Source: CAYMKL01 sp964390805
GTDB lineage: Bacteria; Chloroflexota; Anaerolineae; VGOG01
Length of the DNA stretch: 19,890 bases
Direction of reading: 5' to 3'
Assembly: GCA_964390805.1 (NCBI GenBank)
Contig: CAYMKL010000127.1
Span: forward strand, 1 to 19,890
In this document: piece by piece, positions 14,001-19,890 of the stretch
Layout: each line of letters opens with the position of its first letter
How positions within the stretch are numbered: position 1 is the first letter of the stretch
Made by a program: the position numbers and the translations under genes
The notes under the pieces: generated by a model
Told to the model about the DNA's origin: nothing
The model's database searches: none
The model's input: the letters and a program-made list of their open reading frames with translations, nothing else

Positions 14001-16013
14001 GTCTATCGCGTTGCTGGGATCGCGGAGGACATCACCGAACGCAAGCGGGTGGAGGAGGTGCTGCGGGAAAGCGAGGCGCGATACCGAGCATTAGTGGAAT
14101 CCTCCTCGGACCAGATATTCATGCTCAGCCGCGAGGGAACCTATTTGGCCAGCAACAGCCAGGTGGGCCACCTCGGACTCGAAAGCGGCGAATCACTGGT
14201 GGGCCGCCACCTGCGCGACGTTTACCCCCCCGAGGTGGCCGAATTCTACCAGCAGCAACTGGAGCATGTCCTTGCCACCGGCCAGGCGGTCAATTTCGAG
14301 CATCCCATGCCTCAGTCTGACGGCAATCACTACCATTTGGACACCCTGTACCCCATCCGTCGGGACGGTGAGTTGTGGGCTGTGGGTGGCATCTGCCGCG
14401 ACATCACCGAGCGCAAGCGGGCGGAGGAGGAGCTACAACGGCTGGCAGGCCGGCTGGAAACCCTGCACGCCATTGACCGCGCCATCCTGGACGCTGAGTC
14501 ACCGGAAGAAATCGCCAGGGCTGTCCTGGGAAATGTGCGGAGATTGGTGCCTTGCCAGCGGGGCAGGGTTGTCCTGTACGACCTGGAAGGCCATGAGGTC
14601 ACGACGCTCGCCGTTCACGTCAGTGACGAGACTAGATTGGGAGCGGGAGCGTGCGTCCCGTTGGAAGAGACGCTGGGGATCGAGAAACTCCAGCAGGGGA
14701 AGATTCACGTGGTTGAGGATTTGCTGACCCTATCGCAGCCGCCATCGGAGGTTGAAGCCCTGTTGGCTGAGGGAGTGCGCTCCTATATCAAAATCCCCCT
14801 TTCATTCCAGGGCAAACTGACTGGTTCCCTCAACCTGGCGGCGGAGGAGCCTGGTGCTTTGGGCGTGGATCAGATCGAGATCGTCCGCGAGGTGGCCGAT
14901 TCGCTGGCGGTTGCCATCCAGCATGCTCAACTTCTCGAATCCGAGCGCAAGCAGCGCGCGCAGGCGGAAGCCCTACGCGACACAGCCGCTGCGCTCAGTA
15001 GCACGCTCGATGTGGATGAAGTGCTGGATCACATCCTAGCCAACTTGGAGCGGGTGGTTCAGCATGACGTCAGTAACGTTCATCTTGCTGATGCGGGCGC
15101 GGACACTGCCCGAGTGGTTCGAGTCCGGGGTTACGACGAACGTAATTTGGTGGCACCAACAATAGGTAAGCCCTACCGGATTGCTGATGCGCCCATCTTC
15201 GCCGAGATGATTGAGAGCGGGCAACCGGTCGCCATTCCTGATACGCAAGCCGACCCGGCCTGGGTTGAATTCCCGGAGATGCGCTGGATACGTTCGTACG
15301 CTGCCGCGCCGATTTGCTTGGCGGGGGAGGTGATCGGTTTCTTGAACATTGACAGTGCCGTGCCGGATTACTATACCCCTGCCCATGCAGAGAGTCTGCA
15401 GGTCTTTGCAGACCAAGCTGCCATCGCCATCCGCAACGCCCGGCTGTACGAGGAGGCGCAGCGGGAGATCGCAGAGCGCATGCGGGCAGAGGAAACCATC
15501 AAGCAAATGGCTTATCACGACGACCTCACCGGCCTGCCCAACCGGCGGCTGTTCAATGACCGCCTAACCCTGGAGCTGGCTCATGCACAGCGCAACCGGC
15601 AGAAACTGGCGGTGATGTTGCTGGACCTGGACAACTTCAAGGACGTCAACGACGCGCTTGGACACAGCGCAGGAGACAAACTGCTGCAAGTCGTTGGCGA
15701 TCGCCTGACAAGTCTTCTGCGCAAAGGCGATACCATTGCCCGCATGGGGGGCGATGAATTCATGCTGTTGTTGCCGGGAATCACTCGGCTGGAGGACGCG
15801 GCCAAGACTGCCCGCAAAACCCTGGAAGCATTTCGGAGGCCGGTTGAGTTTGATAGCCACAAGTTCCGCATCACCACCAGCATTGGGATTGCTCTCTATC
15901 CCGACGACGGTGAAGATAGTGATACCTTGGTGAGGAATGCCGACATTGCCATGTACCGAGCCAAGGGAGCGGGCCGGGGCAACTACCAATGCTACACTTC
16001 GAATGAACGCTGA
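11001..16013 (+). CDS. REC-(PAS)3-GAF-(PAS)4-GAF-GAF-GGDEF diguanylate cyclase
   Basis: 1670 residues from ATG 11001; the N-terminus MVKAQILIVEDDN aligns with the stand-alone receivers. Order: REC 1-120 with intact Asp55 (LVLMDIRLRG), Thr83 and Lys105; PAS domains about 130-258, 270-388 and 398-512; a GAF-like domain about 525-635; PAS domains about 645-763, 772-886, 895-1013 and 1023-1138; GAF about 1150-1313; GAF about 1330-1480; GGDEF about 1503-1668. Each PAS ends in a DITERK-type linker. The cyclase domain has DDLTGLPNRR, LDLDNFKDVND and the active-site GGDEF (1583-1587). RKGD at 1574-1577, five residues upstream, is the inhibitory I-site for c-di-GMP. There is no EAL or HD-GYP domain and no TM segment, so it is a soluble c-di-GMP synthase under phosphorylation and multi-ligand control. 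It overlaps the upstream kinase gene by 29 nt, marking that kinase as a probable phosphodonor. It is the only effector enzyme in the signalling array. Confidence 0.93.
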   Translation: MVKAQILIVEDDNIVVLELRDRLQGLGYAVVGVASYGEEAIAKAAEMRPDLVLMDIRLRGAMNGVRSADEIRARFDIPVVYVTAYADEATLQRAKATEPYGYLMKPFESRELHAVIEMALHKHRLETGLRESEEKYRRVVQQSSDAIVLTDEEGAIIEWNPAAEQITGLRQAEVLGRPIWDMQFQVLPEEQRSPTRYEQIKTMVLDLLGTGHAPWLHRLEDAEMQRPDGTRRTVQTSGFVIPTDQGFRAGSVIRDITERKRAEEALQESEARYRQQVEYAPAGIYEVDMRSGKFLSVNDVMCEYLGYSREELLTMDISSLLTDESSKQLGTERIAKRLAGEAVLETVEYKLSRKDGGVIWGLVNARVRYEDGKPAVAEAVAYDITERKRAEEALQRREEYFRSLIENALDVIVIVNRDGTMQYTSPSIERVLGYEPEELNGENIFDFVHPDDVPNATDTFADIIQNPSTPIRVETRIRHKDGSWHVLDSINNNLLSDPTVAGIVANFRDITERKQAEEALRERVKELTCLYAVNRDMQEQLSLDELCKRAIQHMVRAMQFPEITVPVIELDDGRFTSDRYTEGLSHGLHAEIRVGGEARGRLWVYYAEDKPFLIPEEQNLVNGVAEAFGLWLERKQAEEALQEREERLSGILSSLHETGIIVFDRQGTHQSVWTFPAAEERYGVQITDFVGRSLVDMLPPQQAKEAMAKIQHVFETAEPTRTELLIPFPKGGFWHDIGFSPMVGPAGEVSAVVAFVRDITERKQTEEALRESEERYRSLFEGAEDNIFVVDQDYRYVMVNTSALKTGGFTLEDAVGKGPRELFPQDAEFYLSQYRHVFETGESVRFERELRLPDGLHWFSVTLSPITGSQGRVIALTGISRDITERRRAEEALRESEGRFRQLAETIREVFWLSDPKKARMIYVSPAYEQIWGRTCKSLYEQPRSFLDAILPEDREGVMASFEKQARGEAIDVEYRIVRPDGSVRWMRSRGFPVRDESGEVYRVAGIAEDITERKRVEEVLRESEARYRALVESSSDQIFMLSREGTYLASNSQVGHLGLESGESLVGRHLRDVYPPEVAEFYQQQLEHVLATGQAVNFEHPMPQSDGNHYHLDTLYPIRRDGELWAVGGICRDITERKRAEEELQRLAGRLETLHAIDRAILDAESPEEIARAVLGNVRRLVPCQRGRVVLYDLEGHEVTTLAVHVSDETRLGAGACVPLEETLGIEKLQQGKIHVVEDLLTLSQPPSEVEALLAEGVRSYIKIPLSFQGKLTGSLNLAAEEPGALGVDQIEIVREVADSLAVAIQHAQLLESERKQRAQAEALRDTAAALSSTLDVDEVLDHILANLERVVQHDVSNVHLADAGADTARVVRVRGYDERNLVAPTIGKPYRIADAPIFAEMIESGQPVAIPDTQADPAWVEFPEMRWIRSYAAAPICLAGEVIGFLNIDSAVPDYYTPAHAESLQVFADQAAIAIRNARLYEEAQREIAERMRAEETIKQMAYHDDLTGLPNRRLFNDRLTLELAHAQRNRQKLAVMLLDLDNFKDVNDALGHSAGDKLLQVVGDRLTSLLRKGDTIARMGGDEFMLLLPGITRLEDAAKTARKTLEAFRRPVEFDSHKFRITTSIGIALYPDDGEDSDTLVRNADIAMYRAKGAGRGNYQCYTSNER
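11763..14440 (+). repeat. Dispersed PAS-linker repeat (DITERKRAEEAL coding)
   Basis: A block of about 35-48 nt encoding (R)DITERKRAEEALRESE recurs after each PAS domain, beginning near 11763, 12147, 12525, 13272, 13644, 14028 and 14400. Related copies occur in the kinases near 7509, 7911 and 17112, and shorter versions precede the kinase cores near 718, 5410, 10335 and 18718. The copies keep similar codons (for example GAC ATC ACC GAG CGC AAG CGG GCG GAG GAG), so they are DNA repeats as well as protein motifs. The peptide is the helical linker that carries signals between PAS domains. Confidence 0.85.
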
Positions 16014-16080
16014 AGCCTTGGAGTGACTGGTAGTGGGTACCTGCTGGTAGATGAGTGAGGCGCGTAGTGCTAGAGGACTG
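16014..16080 (+). other. Gap between cyclase and 7TM-GAF kinase genes, no feature recognised
   Basis: I see no convincing hairpin terminator, promoter pair or gene remnant in these 67 bases. The gap to the ATG at 16095 (81 nt) is, after the scar region, the longest in the block, so a promoter here is possible but unproven. Confidence 0.4.
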
Positions 16081-16088
16081 AGGAGGTG
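16081..16088 (+). promoter_or_regulatory. Ribosome binding site deciding start at 16095
   Basis: AGGAGGTG is an ideal Shine-Dalgarno sequence 6 nt before ATG 16095. The in-frame GTG at 16086 overlaps it and is rejected as a start. The same AGGAGGTG-G/A-AACCTATGGCC context precedes the truncated gene at 19800. Confidence 0.8.
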
Positions 16089-16094
16089 AAACCT

Positions 16095-19000
16095 ATGGCC
16101 TGGCAATGGATACCTTACATGATCCTGCCGCTCATGGCAGTAGCTACTTTGATCATAACGGCGCTCTACATCCTTTGGCATCGCCGCCACAGGCCAGCGT
16201 CCAGAACAGGAGCGATGGTTCTGTTGGCCTGCGCCGAATTGATGGTGGCGTACGTGCTGGAGATGGTGGGCACTGACCTGTCGACCAAGGTTCTTTGGAA
16301 CAAGATGCAATACGTGGCCTTCGCCGTAGCGCCGACGATGTGGTTGGTCTACACGCTGCAGTACACCGGTCGCGAGAAATGGCTGACCCGTCGCATCCTG
16401 GCTCTGTTCAGCATTGTGCCCCCCGTCACCTTGCTGCTGGTCTTCACCAACGAGGCCCACGGTCTGATGTGGCGCCGCGTTTGGCTGGACACGGATGGCT
16501 TATTCTTGGTAGTAGACAAAACCTACGGCGTAGGATTCTGGGTCTTTGTGGTGTATTCGTATATACTGATGCTGCTTTCTACCTTCCTGCATGTCCAGTT
16601 GTTCATTCGCTCGCGCCGTCTCTACCGCTGGCAAGCCAGCGCGATGATTTTTGCCACACTCCTTCCGTGGCTGGGGAACATGCTCGATGTGTTCAAACTG
16701 AGCCCTTTCTCGAGCTCCGTCTCGACAGCGTTGGGGCTTATCTTGGGCGGCTTGACGATGGCATGGACCATCTACCGCTTGCGGCGAGGAGGCATTTTGT
16801 CGGTTTCGCGCGGGGCCATTATCAGGAGCATGAGCGATGGTGTTGTGGTGCTGGATGAGGAGAACCGCATCGTGGACCTGAATCCAGTGGCCCAACACCT
16901 GATCGGTCGCCCGCTCTCGCAGGCGGTTGGGCAGCCCGTGGAGCAGGTATGGCCTGAGTGGCATGGCCAGATAGAGCTTCCCCACGATGTGGTCGAAGTG
17001 AGTAAGGAAGCGGTGCTGAGTGAGGGGGACAGGCAGCGCACCTATGACGTGCGCATCTCCCCGCTGGTGGACTGGCGTGGCCGCCTCGTAAGCAGGGCGA
17101 TCGTCCTGCGCGACATCACTGAACGCAAGCGGCGGACTGCGGAGCTTTCCACCATGCTGGAGGCAACGAGGGCCGTTTCGTCCACGCTCGATCTGGAAGA
17201 AGTGTTAGTCCTTATTGCCAAAGAGATGGCGAAGGCTACGGGAGTGGATGGCTGTACCCTCTCACGGTGGGATCAGGAGGCGGACACAGTCGTCAGTTGG
17301 ATCGAATGGCGTCGTCAATGGCCCGAATGGGCCGACGATCCAGGCACTGCCTATGCCCTGGACGATTATCCGGCCACCCGGGCTGTGCTGGAGACTCGCC
17401 AACCCCACAGCGTCTGCGTCTCTGACCCCGACGCCCATCCGGCCGAGGTGGCGCATCTGCGGAAAGTGGAAAGCGCAAGCCTGCTCATGCTGCCACTGGC
17501 TGTTGGCGATAGGGTCGTTGGTCTGGTCGAATTGGATACGGACGAATACGAGCGGGACTTCACCGCCGCTGAGGTCCGCTTGTGCCAGGCTTTGGCGGAC
17601 CAGGCGGCCATCGCCATACAGAACGCTGGTCTCTTCGAGGAGACCCGCCGACGAGGAGAGGAAGTGCGCCTGCTGTTTGAGGCGACCCGCGATGTCTCCG
17701 CCAGCCTTGAGCTAGACGAGGTGTTGGAGCGTATCGCTGCCCACCTGTGTTGGGCAGCCGAAGCGACCAGTGGGGACATCATGATTCTCGACGAAAGTGG
17801 CGAGCGGGCGACGGTCTGCGCCCAATACTGGACCCCGGGGGCCTCACTCCTCGAGCGCACTCTGGATGTGGGCACTGTGTATGACCTGACGTGGCACCCG
17901 GCCATTCTGCAAGCTATGCGAGAGAACCGCCCGCTGGTCACCCACGCAGACGATCCTAACTTGGAGCCGGCGACACGCGAGATGATGGCCCGCTTTGGTG
18001 GCCGTAGTGCCCTGCGCATCCCCATCCACGTGACCGGAGTATTGCACGGGTACGCTCTGATCTGGGATAGCCAGCGGCGACACGAGTGGACCGACGAGGA
18101 AGTGCAGCTATGCCAGACCCTGGCCAATCAGGTAGCCATCGCTATCGAGAACGCCCGACTCCATGCTCAGACCGAGAGAAGACTGCAAGAACAAATAGCG
18201 CTCCGAGAGGCAGGTGCAGTCATGACCTCTGCTCTGGATTTGGACACCGTGTTGACTCGTATCGCCGAGCAGATGAGTCAGGCTGTAGACGTCACCAGCG
18301 CCTATATTTCCCGGCACGAGCCAGAGGCAAAGACATCTACTGTAGTGGCTGAGTACATTGGTCCCCAAGCTTGTGCTAGGGAAAGGGTGTCCGATCTTGG
18401 CATCACCTATCCGTACGCGGAAGGCGACACTGGGTTCGTGGAGGTCATGGAGGCCGGTCGGCACGACATTTCTCAGCTAGACGACCCGGACCTCCCTGAA
18501 TCCGAGCGGGCCCACATGCGGGAGTATGGGGGCCAAACGGTACTGTACATACCACTGCGAATCGCAGGTCGGTTCATTGGCTACGCGGAGCTATGGGAGA
18601 GCCGACGGCAACGGGAGTTTACACCGGAGGAGATAGCGCTGTGTGAGGGCATAGCCCAGCAAGCGGCTATCGCCCTCGAGAACGCTCGGTTGTATGAGCA
18701 AGCTCAAGAAGAAATCGCCGAGCGCAGCCGAGCGGAAGAGCAGATCAGGGCCTCGCTCAGAGAAAAAGAGGTGCTGCTGAAGGAGATTCACCATCGGGTC
18801 AGAAACAATCTGCAGGTCATCTCCAGTTTGCTCTTCCTTCAGTCCAAGAATGTCAGAGATCAACGGTCCCTTGAGATCTTGCAGGACAGCCAGAACCGTG
18901 TCAGATCCATGGCCCTGGTCCACGAAAGGCTGTATCAATCCCAAGACCTGGCCAGGGTTGACTTCGCTAAGTACGTCCGAAGCCTGGTAAACCATCTGTT

Positions 19001-19367
19001 CCGGTCGTATGGTGTCAATTCGAATGTCATCCGACTGAAGGTCAACGTGGGTGACATTTCCCTGGGCGTTGATACGGCCATTCCCTGTGGGTTGATCATC
19101 AATGAGCTGGTTTCCAATTCCCTGAAACATGCCTTTCCCGATGGCAGGGAGGGCGAAATCCACATCGAGCTTCGTTCAGATGATGGTGGGTGTACCCTGA
19201 TGATCGGCGATAACGGTGTTGGCTTCCCGAAGGGTTTGGAGTTCCGACGTGTGGGAACGCTGGGTCTGCAATTGGTAAACACGTTAGTAAACCAGCTTGA
19301 GGGCACCATGGAGCTGGATAGAAGTAGTGGAACAGCATTCACGATTGGCTTCACCCAAACAGGGTAG
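16095..19367 (+). CDS. 7TM-PAS-GAF-GAF-GAF-HisKA_2 sensor histidine kinase
   Basis: 1090 residues from ATG 16095. The 7TM sensor spans about 7-228 with NEAHGLMWRRVWLDTD (119-134). PAS is about 243-345 (DGVVVLDEENRIVDLNPVAQHLIG), ending in RDITERKRR. Three successive GAF domains, each preceded by a short helical segment, lie at about 355-515, 525-690 and 700-868. A linker IAERSRAEEQIRASLREKE leads to HisKA_2 with EIHHRVRNNL (His900; Arg replaces the Lys seen in the other copies) and HATPase_c about 985-1085 (NELVSNSLKHAF, DNGVGFP). The 7TM-PAS part is a paralogue of the 6495 kinase, but the second PAS is replaced by three GAFs, a clear case of sensor exchange. The receiver at 19385 follows after 17 nt and is the likely cognate. 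The GAF domains show no obvious chromophore or metal motif, so the ligands are unknown. Confidence 0.93.
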   Translation: MAWQWIPYMILPLMAVATLIITALYILWHRRHRPASRTGAMVLLACAELMVAYVLEMVGTDLSTKVLWNKMQYVAFAVAPTMWLVYTLQYTGREKWLTRRILALFSIVPPVTLLLVFTNEAHGLMWRRVWLDTDGLFLVVDKTYGVGFWVFVVYSYILMLLSTFLHVQLFIRSRRLYRWQASAMIFATLLPWLGNMLDVFKLSPFSSSVSTALGLILGGLTMAWTIYRLRRGGILSVSRGAIIRSMSDGVVVLDEENRIVDLNPVAQHLIGRPLSQAVGQPVEQVWPEWHGQIELPHDVVEVSKEAVLSEGDRQRTYDVRISPLVDWRGRLVSRAIVLRDITERKRRTAELSTMLEATRAVSSTLDLEEVLVLIAKEMAKATGVDGCTLSRWDQEADTVVSWIEWRRQWPEWADDPGTAYALDDYPATRAVLETRQPHSVCVSDPDAHPAEVAHLRKVESASLLMLPLAVGDRVVGLVELDTDEYERDFTAAEVRLCQALADQAAIAIQNAGLFEETRRRGEEVRLLFEATRDVSASLELDEVLERIAAHLCWAAEATSGDIMILDESGERATVCAQYWTPGASLLERTLDVGTVYDLTWHPAILQAMRENRPLVTHADDPNLEPATREMMARFGGRSALRIPIHVTGVLHGYALIWDSQRRHEWTDEEVQLCQTLANQVAIAIENARLHAQTERRLQEQIALREAGAVMTSALDLDTVLTRIAEQMSQAVDVTSAYISRHEPEAKTSTVVAEYIGPQACARERVSDLGITYPYAEGDTGFVEVMEAGRHDISQLDDPDLPESERAHMREYGGQTVLYIPLRIAGRFIGYAELWESRRQREFTPEEIALCEGIAQQAAIALENARLYEQAQEEIAERSRAEEQIRASLREKEVLLKEIHHRVRNNLQVISSLLFLQSKNVRDQRSLEILQDSQNRVRSMALVHERLYQSQDLARVDFAKYVRSLVNHLFRSYGVNSNVIRLKVNVGDISLGVDTAIPCGLIINELVSNSLKHAFPDGREGEIHIELRSDDGGCTLMIGDNGVGFPKGLEFRRVGTLGLQLVNTLVNQLEGTMELDRSSGTAFTIGFTQTG

Positions 19368-19384
19368 CCAGGAAGGGGGCAACC

Positions 19385-19786
19385 ATGACCAAGGCAGAGA
19401 TTCTCATCGTTGAAGATGACAACATCACAGTGCTGGAGCTACAAGACAGATTGCAAAGGTTAGGATATGCTGTCTCTGGCGTGACTGCTTACGGAGAGGA
19501 AGCCATTGAGAAAGCAGGAGACACGCGCCCAGGCGTGGTGCTGATGGATATCAGGCTAAAAGGGGATATGGACGGCATAGAAGCTGCTGAAGAGATCTGT
19601 GCTCGCTTCGATATCCCGGTGGTCTATCTCACTGCCCTGGCTGATGAGAACACGCTGCAGCGAGTGAGGGCAACGAAGTACTACGGCTATATCACCAAGC
19701 CTTTCGGCGAGAGGGAATTACAGGCCGCTATCGAGACCGCTCTTCACCGGCATGGAGGAGGGAAGTTAGAAGGGAGCGAAACGTGA
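19385..19786 (+). CDS. Stand-alone receiver (response regulator) protein
   Basis: 133 residues, REC domain only. ATG 19385 is preceded by GGAAGGGGG (19371-19379). The acidic pocket (Glu10, Asp11, Asp12), phosphoacceptor Asp55 (VVLMDIRLKG), Thr83 and Lys105 (TKPF) are all present, so it should be phosphorylatable by the kinase just upstream. Gly50 replaces an Asp found in the two other receivers, a position not needed for catalysis. It is the same length as the 6080 receiver and ends with the same GGGKL-GSET-like tail, so the two are recent paralogues. With no output domain it may act like CheY, as a phosphate shuttle or by binding a partner. The next gene, a truncated 7TM kinase, starts 13 nt downstream, as after the 6080 receiver. 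Confidence 0.94.
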   Translation: MTKAEILIVEDDNITVLELQDRLQRLGYAVSGVTAYGEEAIEKAGDTRPGVVLMDIRLKGDMDGIEAAEEICARFDIPVVYLTALADENTLQRVRATKYYGYITKPFGERELQAAIETALHRHGGGKLEGSET

Positions 19787-19793
19787 GGAGGTG
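19786..19793 (+). promoter_or_regulatory. Ribosome binding site of the truncated kinase
   Basis: AGGAGGTG 6 nt before ATG 19800, identical to the site before the intact 16095 kinase. The translation signal is preserved although the gene behind it is broken. Confidence 0.7.
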
Positions 19794-19799
19794 GAACCT

Positions 19800-19856
19800 A
19801 TGGCCTGGCAATGGACACCTTACACAATCCCGTTAAGAGTGTATCGGAGAATGTAA
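19800..19856 (+). pseudogene. Truncated 5' end of a third 7TM-type kinase
   Basis: ATG 19800 opens a frame reading MAWQWTPYTIPL, matching the starts of the 6495 (MVWQWTPYMIPL) and 16095 (MAWQWIPYMILPL) kinases. After codon 12 the homology stops abruptly near 19834. The frame runs on for six unrelated codons (RVYRRM) to TAA at 19854-19856. It is the remnant of a kinase gene cut by an insertion, deletion or rearrangement whose other side is outside the window. Confidence 0.8.
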
Positions 19857-19890
19857 TCTTATAGCAAGTTAACAACTGAATAGCACTTTC
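19835..19890 (+). other. AT-rich sequence beyond the breakpoint
   Basis: These last 56 bases show no similarity to the kinase array and are about 35% GC by hand count. They could be the end of a mobile element or ordinary flanking DNA. No terminal inverted repeat or target duplication can be judged from one side. Confidence 0.4.

Noticed and set aside
11763..14440. CRISPR-like array suggested by regularly spaced short repeats
   Set aside because: The repeats are coding, spaced by about 370 nt or more, and encode the helical linker after each PAS domain.
15564..16460. Minus-strand 298-codon frame across the cyclase end and next kinase start
   Set aside because: It spans two clear plus-strand genes and the gap between them, with no domain, ribosome site or family resemblance.
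19835..19890. Insertion-sequence end at the right edge
   Set aside because: Only one side of the breakpoint is visible and no inverted terminal repeat or transposase codons can be recognised, so it was left as an unexplained junction.

Overview
The window is one co-oriented (+ strand) block made almost entirely of signal-transduction genes. It holds six HisKA_2-type sensor histidine kinases (one cut by the left edge), two stand-alone receiver proteins, one very large REC-PAS-GAF-GGDEF diguanylate cyclase and one PAP2-family phosphatase. There are also two broken remnants of the same gene families. I see no rRNA, tRNA, CRISPR array or complete insertion sequence. Most of the DNA is fairly GC-rich (one hand-counted 60-base line at 17701 is 63% GC). 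Three things suggest an uncultured or environmental member of the Chloroflexota: the HisKA_2 cores with EIHHRVKNNL boxes, the 7TM sensor modules with a YRLFDIEVIINRT-type motif, and the PAS/GAF-rich architectures. That assignment is a judgement from protein style, not a marker gene.

Layout. 3-1382: 3' part of a GAF-GAF kinase. 1401-2057: PAP2 membrane phosphatase. 2061-4934: PDZ-like/multi-TM/GAF/GAF kinase. 4937-5032: a deletion scar that joins the first codons of a receiver gene to the last codons of a kinase gene, followed by a strong hairpin. 5089-6087: short membrane kinase, overlapping by 8 nt a receiver (6080-6481) whose phosphoacceptor Asp is Asn. 6495-8585: 7TM-PAS-PAS kinase, overlapping by 4 nt the next kinase, 8582-11029 (multi-TM/GAF/PAS), whose sensor half is strikingly AT-rich. 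11001-16013: the REC-PAS-GAF-GGDEF protein, overlapping the previous kinase by 29 nt. 16095-19367: 7TM-PAS-GAF-GAF-GAF kinase. 19385-19786: a receiver with an intact Asp. 19800-19856: the first dozen codons of another 7TM kinase, cut off where the sequence switches to unrelated AT-rich DNA.

How it works together (inference). Overlapping or closely spaced genes point to one or a few long transcripts. The kinases share nearly the same catalytic core but carry different input domains, so many signals could feed into a few receivers. No DNA-binding output domain occurs in the window. The only visible effector is the GGDEF domain, which has an intact active site and a product-inhibition I-site, so c-di-GMP synthesis is the likely output. 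The locus looks like an actively remodelled array. Kinase cores stay homogenised, sensor modules are swapped at a conserved coiled-coil linker, and at least one deletion scar and one truncated copy record recombination between the repeats.
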